From positions 430,001-494,000 of the forward strand of contig NZ_CP059322.2 in NCBI RefSeq assembly GCF_013694245.2: DNA of 64,000 nucleotides. The letters are read 5' to 3'. The DNA is from Micromonospora ferruginea. GTDB lineage: Bacteria > Actinomycetota > Actinomycetes > Mycobacteriales > Micromonosporaceae. Both the position numbers and the translations under genes were made by a program. This document shows, in pieces, positions 35,465 through 45,161 of the stretch. Under the pieces are notes generated by a model. The model was not told the DNA's origin. It saw nothing but the letters and a program-made list of their open reading frames with translations, and made no database searches. Each line of letters begins with the position of its first letter. Position 1 is the stretch's first letter.

Positions 35465-36343
35465 TCAGACCGCGTCGAGGCGCGCCAGGGCGGCGGGGGA
35501 GAGGCGCAGCGCGCCGGCGGCGACGTTCTGCTCCAGGTGCGCCGGGTCGCCGGTGCCGGGGATGGCGAGCACGTTCGGACCCCGGCTCAGCGTCCAGGCC
35601 AGCCGGACCTGCGCCGGGGTGACCCCGTGCTCGCGCGCCACCGCGAGCACCTCCGGGTGCTCCTCGCCGATGGCGCCGGCCTCCCGCCCGCTGGTCACGA
35701 TCGAGAAGAACGGCACGAACGCGGTGCCGTGCGCGGCGCAGTCCCGGATCAGCTCGTCGTTGCTCCGGCGGTAGCCGAGGCCGTACGAGTTCTGCACGCA
35801 GACCACCGGGGCGATCGCCCGCGCCTCGGCGACCTGGTGCGGGCGGACCGCGGAGACGCCGAGGTGCCGGATCAGCCCGGCGTCGACCAGCTCGGCGAGC
35901 GCGCCGAAGTGCTCGCCCAGCGGCTCCGGCCCGTACACCCGGAGGTTGACCACGTCGAGGTGGTCGCGGCCGAGCTGGCGCAGGTTCTCCTCGACCTGGC
36001 CGCGCAACTGCTCCGGCCGGGCCATCGGCAGCCACCCGCCGGACGGGTCCTTGCCGGGCCCGACCTTGGTGACGATCACCAGATCCTCCGGGTACGGCGA
36101 CAGCGCCCGGTTGATCAGCTCGTTGGCCGAGCGCAACGGCGAGAAGTAGAACGCCGCCGTGTCGATGTGGTTGACGCCCAGCTCGACCGCGCGGCGCAGC
36201 ACGGCGACGGCCCGGTCCCGGTCGCTCGGTCCGCCGTCGGCGTTCGCGGTCAACCGCATCGCGCCGAGGCCGATCCGGTTGACGGTCCGGTCGCCGAGCT
36301 GCCAGGTGCCGGCCGCGCCGGCGGAAACGGTGTCGGTGGTCAT
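35465..36343 (-). CDS. Aldo/keto reductase-like protein without the usual catalytic His
   Basis: This 292-residue AKR-fold protein has NHIDTAAFYFSPLRSANELI (Asp and Tyr) and IVTKVGPGKDPSGGW (Lys). At the strand where AKRs carry the catalytic His it reads LDVVNLRVYGPE, with Arg or Asn in its place. The rest is regular: HLGVSAVRPHQVAEA, VCVQNSYGLGYRRSNDELI and AIPGTGDPAHLEQNVAAG. This NLR variant seems to be a subgroup rather than a decayed gene. ATG 36343 has GAGGGACGGGG upstream. Its stop adjoins a dispersed palindrome. Confidence 0.83.
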   Translation of the reverse strand: MTTDTVSAGAAGTWQLGDRTVNRIGLGAMRLTANADGGPSDRDRAVAVLRRAVELGVNHIDTAAFYFSPLRSANELINRALSPYPEDLVIVTKVGPGKDPSGGWLPMARPEQLRGQVEENLRQLGRDHLDVVNLRVYGPEPLGEHFGALAELVDAGLIRHLGVSAVRPHQVAEARAIAPVVCVQNSYGLGYRRSNDELIRDCAAHGTAFVPFFSIVTSGREAGAIGEEHPEVLAVAREHGVTPAQVRLAWTLSRGPNVLAIPGTGDPAHLEQNVAAGALRLSPAALARLDAV

Positions 36344-36365
36344 GCGGGTCCCCGTCCCTCTACGA

Positions 36366-36384
36366 CGGCCCCACCGTGGGGCCG
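36366..36384. terminator. Short hairpin between the LtrA and aldo/keto reductase genes
   Basis: CGGCCCCA (36366-36373) pairs with TGGGGCCG (36377-36384) around a three-base loop, 47 bases after the LtrA stop in the leftward direction. Confidence 0.5.
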
Positions 36385-36430
36385 AAGTAGTTCCACGGAG
36401 GTGGTCGCCGGACGGTTCACCGCACCGCGT

Positions 36431-37765
36431 TCACTCGCCCTCGTCGCGGTCGTCGGGCCGCTCGTGCCACCGGGCCCGCCAGGCCGCCTCGTGCGCCTCG
36501 TGACTGACCCGTTCCTCGAAGACCAGCTTGCGGAGCGCCCGCCGGCCCTCGTCGAAGACGATCACCTCGGCGGCCACCATACCGACCGTGACGACGGTCA
36601 GCATGGTCATCGCGACCAGCCCCGGCACCCGCTCGGCGAGCGGGATCGCGGCGCCGAGCAGCAGCACCGCGGCGACCCGGGTCCAGCTCAGCGTGCGCAG
36701 CGTCCGCGCCTGGAACAGCATGTTGCCGCAGAGATAGCAGGCCACGCCGCCGAAGAGCAGCGGTACGGCCGGCCCGTGCGCGGGCGTGGCCGGGGACACG
36801 TTCGGGTCGGCGATGTCGTGCACGATCATCTCGGCGCCGAGCGCGAACAGGATGATGCCCGCGATCATCGGCAGGAACAGGTACGCGTACGCGTCCCGGG
36901 CCATCGCCACCCGGGGACCGTCCCGGGCGGCGTGCAGGGCGATCCGGGCGGCCGGGCCGACCAGGTCGTAGTGCGCCCACCAGAGCGCGGCGGTGAAGAA
37001 GATGCCGAGCACCGCGGCGGCCACCGCGGGCCAGGTAGGCGGCTGCCCGAGCAGGTTGCTGCCGACGCCGACCGAGATCACCGACTCGCCGAGCGCGATG
37101 ATCAGGATGAGGTCGTACCGCTCGGTCCAGTGCTCGGCCGACGCGACGCCCCAGCCCCAGGTGCCGGCGATGATGCCGGTGCCGTACTGGAGCAGGACGA
37201 CGAGGGCCCACAGCCCGTCGCGGACCACCGACGCGGTGAACAGGCCGTCGATCTTCGGCGGCACCAGCGCGGCGACCGTCAGCAGCGCGGTGCTGCCGAT
37301 CACCTCCGGGGTGAAGCGGATCAACTGCCGGCGCTCGTTCGGGCTGTCCCGCACCACGTGCCGGTAGAGCAGCAGGTGCACCAGCCGCAGCACGGTGTAG
37401 CTGATCGCCGCGACGATCGGCCCGGCCGCGTTGCCGCGCGGGTCGCGGAACGCGTTCGGCAGCGACAGCGCGAACGTGAACAGCGCGGCCATGCCGACGG
37501 TCATCAGCACCGGGACGAAGCCCTCGCCGAGCCGGACCCGGGTCGCCACCACGCTGTGCACCACCCACGACCACCAGAGCACGGCGAGGACCAGCAGGGC
37601 GTGCAGCAGGGCGCCGCCGGTCACCTGGAGCGCGGTGGCTCGGGTGATGATGAAGAACGAGAAGACGAAGACCAGGTCGAAGAAGATCTCGAACCGGTCC
37701 ACCCGGGCGCCCGGGGCCACCGGCACCGCCGGACCGAGGCGCCCCCGCCACCCGTACCCGCCCAC
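36431..37765 (-). CDS. Low-temperature-requirement A (LtrA) family membrane protein
   Basis: This 444-residue protein shows the LtrA signature at its start, RVDRFEIFFDLVFVFSFFIITRATA, then about ten hydrophobic helices. A repeat of the signature type is seen later as EHWTERYDLILIIALGESVISVGVG. It has a charged cytoplasmic tail rich in Glu, Arg and His (FEERVSHEAHEAAWRARWHE). LtrA proteins are widespread but have no settled function. The GTG start has CAGACT six bases upstream and no Shine-Dalgarno sequence, so it may be leaderless. Confidence 0.85.
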   Translation of the reverse strand: MGGYGWRGRLGPAVPVAPGARVDRFEIFFDLVFVFSFFIITRATALQVTGGALLHALLVLAVLWWSWVVHSVVATRVRLGEGFVPVLMTVGMAALFTFALSLPNAFRDPRGNAAGPIVAAISYTVLRLVHLLLYRHVVRDSPNERRQLIRFTPEVIGSTALLTVAALVPPKIDGLFTASVVRDGLWALVVLLQYGTGIIAGTWGWGVASAEHWTERYDLILIIALGESVISVGVGSNLLGQPPTWPAVAAAVLGIFFTAALWWAHYDLVGPAARIALHAARDGPRVAMARDAYAYLFLPMIAGIILFALGAEMIVHDIADPNVSPATPAHGPAVPLLFGGVACYLCGNMLFQARTLRTLSWTRVAAVLLLGAAIPLAERVPGLVAMTMLTVVTVGMVAAEVIVFDEGRRALRKLVFEERVSHEAHEAAWRARWHERPDDRDEGE

Positions 37766-37827
37766 CGGCCGAGTCTGTCAGCGCGCCGGCGGCGGCGGGC
37801 CGAAACGGGCCCCTCCGGCGTCCCGGG

Positions 37828-38394
37828 TCAGCCCTGCCGGTGACGCAGCCCGTCCATCAGCAGGTCGAGCAGGCGGCCGGCCTGGTCCCGCTGGTCCGGC
37901 TCGCCGGCCACCAGGGTCACGCCGCTCAGGCCGGCGAGCACGTCGGCGGCGGCCACGTCGGACCGTACGGTGCCCGCGGCGACGCCGGCGGCGAGCAGCT
38001 CGCCCAGCGCGGCGAGCAGCCGGTCCCGGCTGTGCGCGTACGGGTTGGCGCCGGAGGCGATGGCCAGGCGCAGCGCGTCGGCCATGCCCCGTTTGGTGGC
38101 GAGGTAGTCGACGAACCGGTCCATCCAGTCCCGTACCGCCGTCTCGGCGGGCCGGGTGGCGAGCAGGTCCGGCACGGCGTCGCAGAGCTTGGCCAGCTCG
38201 TTGCGGTAGGCGGCCTCGACCAGCGCCTCGCGGGTGGGGAAGTGGCGGTAGAGGGTGCCGATTCCGACCCCGGCCTCCTTGGCCACCCGGTCCAGCGTTA
38301 CCTCCGCGCCGGCCTGGGAAAACGCCTGGACCGCGGCGTCCAGCAGGCGTTGCCGGTTGCGCTGCGCGTCGGCGCGCAGGGGGCGGTCGGGCAC
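37828..38394 (-). CDS. TetR-family repressor
   Basis: This 188-residue protein has the N-terminal TetR helix-turn-helix: RNRQRLLDAAVQAFSQAGAE, VTLDRVAKEAGVGIGTLYRHFPTREALVEAAY. The C-terminal ligand-binding half is all-helical. The GTG start has GAGGAGGAG close upstream. It is divergent from an SDR oxidoreductase gene. Two strong palindromes between them (38440-38459 and 38474-38487) are the evident operators, so it likely represses both itself and the SDR gene until an unknown ligand binds. Confidence 0.9.
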   Translation of the reverse strand: MPDRPLRADAQRNRQRLLDAAVQAFSQAGAEVTLDRVAKEAGVGIGTLYRHFPTREALVEAAYRNELAKLCDAVPDLLATRPAETAVRDWMDRFVDYLATKRGMADALRLAIASGANPYAHSRDRLLAALGELLAAGVAAGTVRSDVAAADVLAGLSGVTLVAGEPDQRDQAGRLLDLLMDGLRHRQG

Positions 38395-38439
38395 GGCTCC
38401 TCCTCGGTTCGGCCGGGAACGTGACCCGGCCGGACTGGC

Positions 38440-38459
38440 AACCGGAGGATCCTCCGGTT
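38440..38459. promoter_or_regulatory. TetR operator 1
   Basis: AACCGGAGGATCCTCCGGTT, a perfect 20-base palindrome in the TetR/SDR intergenic region, 46 bases before the TetR start. Confidence 0.75.
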
Positions 38460-38473
38460 AGTCTCGGGGTTAA

Positions 38474-38487
38474 CGGAGGATCCTCCG
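38474..38487. promoter_or_regulatory. TetR operator 2
   Basis: CGGAGGATCCTCCG, a perfect 14-base palindrome sharing the GGAGGATCCTCC core with operator 1. The centres are 31 bases apart, about three helical turns. Confidence 0.7.
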
Positions 38488-38542
38488 CTTCTCATCGTAG
38501 CGGGCGGGCACCGGTCCGCCCCGCCGCCGACAAGGATGGATC

Positions 38543-39487
38543 ATGACCACCAGCACTCCCGTCACCACCCCGTTCTCCCGCGACACCACCGCCCTGGAGG
38601 TGGTTCGCGACCTCGACCTGACCGGCCGCCGGGCCGTCGTCACCGGCGCCGCCTCCGGGATCGGCGTGGAGACCGCCCGCGCGCTCGCGGCCGCCGGGGC
38701 GGACGTGACCCTCGCGGTCCGCAACCTCGACGCCGGGCAGCGCGCCGCCGCGGACATCACCGGCACCACCGGCAACGACCGCATCCTGGTCGCACCGCTC
38801 GACCTGGCCGACCTCGACTCGGTGGCGGCCTTCGCCCGCACCTGGGACGGGCCGCTGCACATGCTGGTCGACAACGCCGGCATCATGGCGTCCCCGGAAA
38901 TGCGCACCGAGCAGGGCTGGGAGATGCAGTTCGCGACCAACCACCTCGGCCACTTCGCCCTGGCCACCGCGTTGCGCCCGGCCCTCGCCGCGGCCGGGGA
39001 CGCACGTGTCGTCTCGGTCAGCTCGGCGGCGCACCTGCGCTCGCCGGTGGTCTTCGACGACATCCACTTCCGGCAGCGGCCGTACGACCCGTGGGAGGCG
39101 TACGGGCAGTCCAAGACCGCGAACGTGCTCTTCGCGGTCGAGGCCACCCGGCGCTGGGCCGACGACGGGATCACCGTCGACGCGCTGATGCCCGGCGCGA
39201 TCCGCACCAACCTCCAGCGCTACATCAGCGACGAGGAACTGGACCGGATGCGGGCGCAGAGCGGCGGCGGCGCGGCCTACTGGAAGACCCCCGAGCAGGG
39301 CGCGGCCACCTCGGTGCTGGTCGCGGCCTCGCCACTGGTGGCCGGCGCCGGCGGCCGGTACTTCGAGGACTGCCAGGAGGCCGGCGTGAACCAGCCGGGC
39401 ACCCGCACCGGCTACGCCCCGTACGCCCGGGACCCGGAGGCCGCGCGGCGGCTGTGGACGGTCTCCGAGGAGCACCTGCGCGGCTGA
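38543..39487 (+). CDS. Short-chain dehydrogenase/reductase
   Basis: This 314-residue SDR has TGAASGIGVETARALAAAGA (cofactor loop), DLADLDSVAAFA, DNAGIMASP, the catalytic Ser in VVSVSSAAHL and YGQSKTANVLFAVEA with catalytic Tyr and Lys. The LAVRN at the end of the second strand favours NADP. It looks like the retinol-dehydrogenase/WW-oxidoreductase-like branch, with an NHLGHFALA segment. ATG 38543 has AAGGA upstream. Control by the divergent TetR repressor through twin palindromes is likely. The inducer may be the enzyme's own substrate. Confidence 0.9.
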   Translation: MTTSTPVTTPFSRDTTALEVVRDLDLTGRRAVVTGAASGIGVETARALAAAGADVTLAVRNLDAGQRAAADITGTTGNDRILVAPLDLADLDSVAAFARTWDGPLHMLVDNAGIMASPEMRTEQGWEMQFATNHLGHFALATALRPALAAAGDARVVSVSSAAHLRSPVVFDDIHFRQRPYDPWEAYGQSKTANVLFAVEATRRWADDGITVDALMPGAIRTNLQRYISDEELDRMRAQSGGGAAYWKTPEQGAATSVLVAASPLVAGAGGRYFEDCQEAGVNQPGTRTGYAPYARDPEAARRLWTVSEEHLRG

Positions 39488-39500
39488 CCCGCGAACCGCC

Positions 39501-39534
39501 GGAGGGGCGCACGGCAGTCGCCGTGCGCCCCTCC
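39501..39534. terminator. Bidirectional terminator between the SDR and E2 genes
   Basis: GGAGGGGCGCACGGC (39501-39515) pairs perfectly with 39520-39534 around AGTC. It is a 15-bp stem midway between two convergent stops. Confidence 0.8.
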
Positions 39535-39547
39535 GTGGTGTCGGACG

Positions 39548-41398
39548 TCAGAGACCCAGCTCGGCCTCGAAGTTGCCGGCCTCCAGCCGCTCCTTGACCG
39601 AGGTCAGGAAGCGGGCGGCGTCGGCGCCGTCGATCAGCCGGTGGTCGTACGACATGGCCAGGTAGACCATCGACCGGACCGCGATGACCTCGCCCAGCTC
39701 CGGGTCGTTGACCACGACCGGGCGCTTCACCACGGCGCCCGTGCCGAGCATCGCCGACTGCGGCGACGGCACGATCGGGGTGTCGAACAGCGCGCCCCGG
39801 CTGCCGGTGTTGGTCAGCGTGAAGGTCGCGCCGGCCATCTCGTCCGGCGTGATCTTGTTGGCCCGGGTGCGCTCGGCCAGGTCGGCGATCCGCTTGGCGA
39901 TGCCGCCCATGTTGAGGTCGCCGGCGTTGTGGATGACCGGCACGAGCAGCCCGCGCTCGGTGTCCACCGCGATGCCCAGGTGCTCGGCGGCCGGGTAGGT
40001 GATCGTCCCACCGTCCAGGTCCATGCTGGCCTGGATGATCGGGTGGGTCTGCAGCGCCTCGATCGCGGCCAGTGCGAAGAACGGCAGGAAGGACAGCTTC
40101 ACGCCGTGCTTGGCCTGGAACGAGTCCTTGGCCCGGACCCGCAGCTTGGCGACCTTGGTGACGTCGACCTCGACGACCGTGGTCAGCTGCGCCGTCTCGT
40201 GCAGCGACTGCTGCATCCGCTTGGCGATGGTCGCCCGGATCCGCGGCAGCTTCTCCGTGGTGCCCCGCTTGGCGCTCGGCTCCGGCTTGGCGGCCGGCTG
40301 CGCCGGCGCCTTCGCGGCGGCGGGCTCGGCGGCGGCCGGCTGAGCCTTGGCGGCCTTCGCCTTCTCGGCCGCCTCCAGCACGTCCTGCTTGCGGATCCGG
40401 CCACCCACGCCGGTGCCGTTGACCGAGCCCAGCTCGACGCCGTGCTCGGCGGCGAGCTTGCGGACCAGCGGCGTCACGTAACCGGCGGCCTCCTCGCCGC
40501 CACCCTGGGCGGGGGCGGTCGGACGCTGCGGCGCGGCGGCCGGCGCGGACGGCTGGGCCTTCTGCTCGGCCTGGGCCGGCTGCGCGGCCTGCTCCGCCTC
40601 GGCGGCCGGCTCGTTGTAGGACATGCCCGGGGTCGGCTCCTCGACCTTGGGCTCCGGCTTCGGCTCCGCCTTGGGCTCGGGCTTCGGCTCGGGCTTCGCC
40701 TCCGCCTTGGGCTCGGGCTTCGCCTCCGCCTTCGCCGGCGTGCCGCCGGCCGCGCCGACGATCGCCAGCACGCCACCGACCTCGGCGGTCTCGTCCTCGG
40801 CGACCTTGATCTCCAGCACCGTGCCGGCGACCGGCGACGGGATCTCGGTGTCCACCTTGTCGGTGGAGACCTCCAGCAGCGGCTCGTCCACCTCGACGGT
40901 CTCGCCGACCTGCTTGAGCCAGCGGGTGACCGTACCCTCGGTGACGCTCTCGCCCAGCGCCGGCATGGTCACCGGGGTGCCCTCGCCCGACGACGCGGCG
41001 GGCTGGGCCGGCTCCTCGACGGCCGGCTGCTCGGCCTCGGCGTCGGGCTCGGCGGCGGCCTCCTCGGCCTGCTCCGGCTCGGGGCCGGTGCCCTCGGCGG
41101 CGGCGGTCGGCTCGGTGGCCGGCTCGGCCTGCTCCGTGGGAGCCGCGCCCGCGTCCTCGCCCTCGCCGGCGATGACCGCCAGCTCGCTGCCGACCTCGGC
41201 GGTCTCGTCCTCGCCGACCACGATCCGGCTCAGCACGCCCGCCGCGGGCGACGGGATCTCGGTGTCGACCTTGTCGGTCGACACCTCCAGCAGGGGCTCG
41301 TCGACCTCGACGGTGTCACCCTCCTGCTTGAGCCAGCGCGTGACGGTGCCCTCGGTGACGCTCTCGCCGAGCCGGGGCATGGTGACCGATACCGGCAT
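39548..41398 (-). CDS. sucB: Dihydrolipoamide acyltransferase (E2) with two lipoyl domains
   Basis: This 616-residue E2 subunit carries acyl groups between E1 and E3 of a 2-oxoacid dehydrogenase complex. It has two lipoyl domains (about 1-76 and 120-200), each with the modified lysine in [12 protein letters not shown]. Long Ala/Glu/Pro and Lys-Pro-Glu linkers follow. A peripheral-subunit-binding domain ([31 protein letters not shown]) leads to the catalytic domain ending [16 protein letters not shown] with the active His. Actinobacteria use one such E2 (DlaT in mycobacteria) for pyruvate and possibly oxoglutarate, so the symbol sucB is conventional. ATG 41398 has GGAG upstream. It follows lpd in one operon with a 64-base gap. 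Confidence 0.93.
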   Translation of the reverse strand: MPVSVTMPRLGESVTEGTVTRWLKQEGDTVEVDEPLLEVSTDKVDTEIPSPAAGVLSRIVVGEDETAEVGSELAVIAGEGEDAGAAPTEQAEPATEPTAAAEGTGPEPEQAEEAAAEPDAEAEQPAVEEPAQPAASSGEGTPVTMPALGESVTEGTVTRWLKQVGETVEVDEPLLEVSTDKVDTEIPSPVAGTVLEIKVAEDETAEVGGVLAIVGAAGGTPAKAEAKPEPKAEAKPEPKPEPKAEPKPEPKVEEPTPGMSYNEPAAEAEQAAQPAQAEQKAQPSAPAAAPQRPTAPAQGGGEEAAGYVTPLVRKLAAEHGVELGSVNGTGVGGRIRKQDVLEAAEKAKAAKAQPAAAEPAAAKAPAQPAAKPEPSAKRGTTEKLPRIRATIAKRMQQSLHETAQLTTVVEVDVTKVAKLRVRAKDSFQAKHGVKLSFLPFFALAAIEALQTHPIIQASMDLDGGTITYPAAEHLGIAVDTERGLLVPVIHNAGDLNMGGIAKRIADLAERTRANKITPDEMAGATFTLTNTGSRGALFDTPIVPSPQSAMLGTGAVVKRPVVVNDPELGEVIAVRSMVYLAMSYDHRLIDGADAARFLTSVKERLEAGNFEAELGL

Positions 41399-41462
41399 GT
41401 TCTCCAGACTCCTTTGTTCCCCTGGTGGGATCATCGCCCGTCGCCGGACGCCGCGGTTGTGG

Positions 41463-42854
41463 TCAGTTGTGCGCGTGCAGCGGCTTGCCGGCCAGGGCCA
41501 GGTGCGCCTCGCCCAGGGCCTCGTTCTGGGTCGGGTGGGCGTGCACGAGCTGCGCCACCTCGGCCGGGTAGGCCTCCCAGTTGTAGATGAGCTGGGCCTC
41601 GCCGATCAGCTCACCCACCCGGGCGCCGACCATGTGCACGCCGACCACCGGGCCGTCGTCCACCCGGACCAGCTTCACGTGGCCGGTGGTCTTGAGGATC
41701 TGGCTCTTGCCGTTGCCGCCCAGCGGGTAGTTGTAGGTCTTGACCTTGTCGGCGCCGTACTGCTCCTTGGCCTTCGCCTCGGTCAGGCCGACCGACGCCA
41801 GCTCGGGGTCGCAGTAGGTGACGCGCGGGATGCCGACCTCGTCGATCACGGCCGGGGTCTTCCCGGCGATCTCCTCGGCGACGAAGATGCCCTGCTGGAA
41901 GCCGCGGTGCGCGAGCTGGAGGCCGGGCACGATGTCGCCGACCGCGTAGACGTTCGGCACGCTGGTGCGCAGCCGCTCGTCGGTCAGCACGTAGCCGCGG
42001 TCCATCTTGACGCCCTGCTCCTCGTAGCCGAGGTTGGCGGTGTTCGGGCCGCGGCCGACGGCGACCAGCAGCAGCTCGGCCTCGACCGTGTCGCCGCCGG
42101 AGATGGTCAGCTTGACGCCCTTGTCGGTCTTCTCGACCTTCTCGAACGGCTTGCCGACCTTGAAGTTGATCTTCCGCTTGCGGAACGCCCGCTCCAGCGC
42201 CTTCGACGACTCCTCGTCCTCGGCGGCGACCAGGCGGGGCAGTGCCTCGACGATGGTCACGTCCACGCCGAAGGACTTCCAGACGCTGGCGAACTCGACG
42301 CCGATGACGCCGCCGCCGAGCACGATCGCCGACGCCGGGATCCGGTCCATGGTCAGCGCGTGGTCGCTGGTGATGATCCGCTCGCCGTCGACCTCCAGGC
42401 CGGGCAGGCTCTTCGCGTACGAGCCGGAGGCCAGCACGACGTTGCGGCCGGTGTAGCGCTTGCCGTCGACCTCGACCACGTTCTTGCCGACCAGCTTGCC
42501 GGCGCCGGCCACGAAGGTGATCTTCTTGGCGCTGCCCACCAGGCCCTGGAGGCCCTTGTAGAGGCGGGAGATCACGCCGTCCTTGTACGAGTTGACCGCC
42601 GCCATGTCGATGCCCACCAGCTCGGCCTTCACGCCGAACTGCTCGGACTCGCGGGTCTGGTCGGCGATCTCGGCGGCGTGCAGCAGCGCCTTGGTCGGGA
42701 TGCAGCCGTTGTGCAGGCAGGTCCCGCCGAGCTTGCCCTTCTCGATGAGCGCGACGGAGAGGTCGAGCTGGGCGGCACGCAGCGCCGCCGCGTAGCCGCC
42801 GCTACCACCTCCGAGGATGACGATGTCGAAGGTCGTGTCGTTCGGCTCGCTCAC
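41463..42854 (-). CDS. lpd: Dihydrolipoamide dehydrogenase (E3)
   Basis: This 463-residue flavoprotein reoxidises dihydrolipoyl groups with NAD+. It has [20 protein letters not shown] (FAD), the redox disulfide in [16 protein letters not shown], the NAD site [33 protein letters not shown] and the C-terminal [14 protein letters not shown] with the active His-Glu pair. The GTG start at 42854 has GGGAG seven bases upstream and gives the normal N-terminus. It is the first gene of the lpd-sucB operon and divergent from a small conserved gene. Confidence 0.95.
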   Translation of the reverse strand: MSEPNDTTFDIVILGGGSGGYAAALRAAQLDLSVALIEKGKLGGTCLHNGCIPTKALLHAAEIADQTRESEQFGVKAELVGIDMAAVNSYKDGVISRLYKGLQGLVGSAKKITFVAGAGKLVGKNVVEVDGKRYTGRNVVLASGSYAKSLPGLEVDGERIITSDHALTMDRIPASAIVLGGGVIGVEFASVWKSFGVDVTIVEALPRLVAAEDEESSKALERAFRKRKINFKVGKPFEKVEKTDKGVKLTISGGDTVEAELLLVAVGRGPNTANLGYEEQGVKMDRGYVLTDERLRTSVPNVYAVGDIVPGLQLAHRGFQQGIFVAEEIAGKTPAVIDEVGIPRVTYCDPELASVGLTEAKAKEQYGADKVKTYNYPLGGNGKSQILKTTGHVKLVRVDDGPVVGVHMVGARVGELIGEAQLIYNWEAYPAEVAQLVHAHPTQNEALGEAHLALAGKPLHAHN

Positions 42855-43031
42855 ATCCAACTCCCAGGTCGCGTCACTGCATCGGGGGTTACGGCGGGGT
42901 AACAGGTACACCCCACCTCGGTCATCTTGTCACCACCGGCGGCCGGGCGCGTACCGAGGTGCCCAACGACACGTCGGCGACACGTACCCTTGGCATCGTC
43001 TTCGATGACGTCCGGGGGAGGAGTGGATCCG

Positions 43032-43361
43032 GTGGCGCTGTTCCGACGACGCAAGCGGGTGGCCGCGGTGAGCCGCGACCGAGCCGCGGATCGCGCCGAT
43101 CTGGACCATCTTGAGAACTTCGTCCGCACCCGGCAGGGCGTCGAGGCGTACCTGGAACCGCGGACCACGGTCACCGAGACCACCGTCATGCTGATCGCCG
43201 GCGACGGCGAGTGGACCCGGCGGCGGGTCGGCAGCCCGGAGGACGCCCGGCGCTGGGCCCACAAGACCGCCATCCCGATCTACGACGTGCGCCTGATGGG
43301 CTACCCGCAGCGGATGCGCGACTACAACGAGCGCCGCAAGCGCCGCCCCGAGCTGTTCTAA
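43032..43361 (+). CDS. Small conserved actinobacterial protein of unknown function
   Basis: This 109-residue protein starts VALFRRRKRVAAVSRDRAAD and is rich in Arg. The middle reads HLENFVRTRQGVEAYLEPRTTVTETTVMLIAGDGEWTRRRV, the end IPIYDVRLMGYPQRMRDYNERRKRR. The FVxTRxGVEAYLEPxT pattern is typical of short actinobacterial proteins of unknown role that lie beside lpd or the aminopeptidase gene. GTG 43032 has GGGGGAGGAG upstream; GTG 43023 is possible. A TACCCT box about 43 bases upstream (42986-42991) suggests a short leader. Confidence 0.75.
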   Translation: MALFRRRKRVAAVSRDRAADRADLDHLENFVRTRQGVEAYLEPRTTVTETTVMLIAGDGEWTRRRVGSPEDARRWAHKTAIPIYDVRLMGYPQRMRDYNERRKRRPELF

Positions 43362-43368
43362 GCCTCAG

Positions 43369-43426
43369 GTGTTAAAAGGGGCCCCCGCCTATGCAGAATG
43401 CGTTAAGCGGGGGCCCCTCCTTACAT
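43369..43426. repeat. GGGGCCCC dispersed palindrome, copy 5
   Basis: AGGGGCCCCCGC (43377-43388) pairs perfectly with 43407-43418; loop CTATGCAGAATGCGTTAA. Outer edges GTGTTAA and TTACAT. It lies between two convergent stops. Confidence 0.85.
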
Positions 43427-43427
43427 C

Positions 43428-44996
43428 TCAGCCGTTGGCGGCGACGTCGTCGACGAGCGCCAGCAGCGTGCGGACCGGCACGCCGGTGCCGCCCTTGGTC
43501 CAGTAGCCGGTGGCCTCGCCCGAGTGGTAGCCCGGGCCGGCGATGTCGATGTGCGCCCACGCCACCTCGTCGGTGACGAACTCGCGCAGGAAGACCCCGC
43601 CCTGAAGCATGTGCCCGGCCCGGTCCATGCCGGCGTTGACCTGGGAGATGTCCGCGACGTCCGACTCCATGCCCTTGCGCACGTCGTCGGGCAGCGGCAT
43701 CGGCCAGGCCGGCTCGCCGGTCGCGTCGCCGGCCACCCGCACCCGCTCGCACAGCTCCGGGGTGCCCATCACGCCGGCGATCCGCTTGCCCAGCGCGATC
43801 ACCTGGCCGCCGGTCAGCGTCGAGGTCTCGAACAGGTAGTCGGCGCCGTCGGAGCAGGCCCGCGCCATCGCGTCGGCCAGGATCATCCGGCCCTCGGCGT
43901 CGGTGTTGAGCACCTCCACCTTCTTGCCGTTGAACATGCTGATCACGTCGCCCGGCCGGTAGCTGGTGCCCGACGGCATGTTCTCCGCCATCGGCAGGTA
44001 GCCGGTGACCGTCACCGACGGCTTGAGCGCCGCCACCGCCAGCATGGCCGCGCCGACCGCCGCCGCGCCGGCCATGTCCGACTTCATCTCCCACATGCCC
44101 TGCGCCGGCTTGATCGAGATGCCGCCGGTGTCGAACGTGATGCCCTTGCCGACCAGCGCCACCCGCTTGCCGTTGCCGCCATCGGCCGGCGTCCAGGTGA
44201 GCTTCACCAGCCGCGGCGGGGCCTCCGAGCCCTGGCCGACGGCGAGGATGCCGCCGTAGCCGCCGGCGGCCAGCGCCGCCTCGTCGAGCACCTCGACCTC
44301 CAGCCCGGCCTCCCGGGCGGCGGACGCCACCGCGTCGGCGAACGCCGGCGGGCGCAGCTCGTTCGGGGCGGTGTTGACCCAGTCCCGGCTGGTCCGCACC
44401 GCGCCGGCCACCGCCTGCGCCCGGGTGACCTCGGCCTGGGCGGTCGCGTCCGCCGCATCCGGCACCGCGACCAGCACCTCGGCAACCGGCTCGCGCCGGG
44501 CCGGCTGCGGCTTGGTCTTGTAGCCGGCGAACCGGTAGCCGCCGAGCAGCGCGCCCTCCGCGACCGCGCGCAGCGCGGCCGGGGCGTCGGCGTCGTCCGG
44601 CAGCGGCAGGGCCAGGGCGACCCGCGGCGCGCCGGCCAGCGCCCGCACCGCCGCGCCGGCGGCCCGGCGCAGCGACTCGGGGGCGGGAGCGGCGCCCGAG
44701 GGCTCCGCGCCGAGCCCGACGGCGACGACCACCGGGGCGGTCACCGTGCCCAGCGTGGCCAACTTGATCACCTCGCCGGGGCCGCCGGTCGCGCCGAGCA
44801 GGGCGAGCGTCTCGGTCAGCTTTCCGTCGAACGCGGCGGCGATGCTCTCCGCGCCGCTGGCCAGCAGCAGGGCATCGGCGGGTGCGCCGCTGCCCGGCTC
44901 GGTGGTCTGGCTGTGCACGCCGATCACGATCGCGTCGACGGCGAGTTCGGCGGGGTCGGTGTCGACCAGGCTGAGGGTGGTGCGGGGCGATGTCAC
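43428..44996 (-). CDS. pepA: Leucyl aminopeptidase (M17)
   Basis: This 522-residue metallopeptidase removes N-terminal residues using two metal ions. The N-terminal domain is variable. The catalytic domain has [29 protein letters not shown] (metal-binding Lys and Asp), [11 protein letters not shown], the family signature [13 protein letters not shown] and the loop FETSTLTGG. It matches the PepA/PepB position next to gcvT in mycobacteria. The GTG start at 44996 has GGAG eight bases upstream. It is divergent from gcvT. Confidence 0.94.
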   Translation of the reverse strand: MTSPRTTLSLVDTDPAELAVDAIVIGVHSQTTEPGSGAPADALLLASGAESIAAAFDGKLTETLALLGATGGPGEVIKLATLGTVTAPVVVAVGLGAEPSGAAPAPESLRRAAGAAVRALAGAPRVALALPLPDDADAPAALRAVAEGALLGGYRFAGYKTKPQPARREPVAEVLVAVPDAADATAQAEVTRAQAVAGAVRTSRDWVNTAPNELRPPAFADAVASAAREAGLEVEVLDEAALAAGGYGGILAVGQGSEAPPRLVKLTWTPADGGNGKRVALVGKGITFDTGGISIKPAQGMWEMKSDMAGAAAVGAAMLAVAALKPSVTVTGYLPMAENMPSGTSYRPGDVISMFNGKKVEVLNTDAEGRMILADAMARACSDGADYLFETSTLTGGQVIALGKRIAGVMGTPELCERVRVAGDATGEPAWPMPLPDDVRKGMESDVADISQVNAGMDRAGHMLQGGVFLREFVTDEVAWAHIDIAGPGYHSGEATGYWTKGGTGVPVRTLLALVDDVAANG

Positions 44997-45161
44997 GAAA
45001 GCTACTCCGGGCGGGCCGGGCCGGCCGCGTCGTCGCGTACCGGCGATGAAGGTCTCTCCGGCGGCAACCTACCCGCCGGAAGCGTGGCTGTCCCGCCGTC
45101 GCGTGTCGACGGGATCCCGCCGATGCTAACCACCGAGGCGCCGGCCGGTAAGTTGCCACCC

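Noticed and set aside
37996..38394. Plus-strand open frame over the TetR gene
   Set aside because: The minus-strand frame has the TetR helix-turn-helix, a ribosome site and flanking operators.
44997..45161. Glycine riboswitch before gcvT
   Set aside because: A TANNNT box seven bases before the ATG indicates a leaderless transcript, and no aptamer core is visible.
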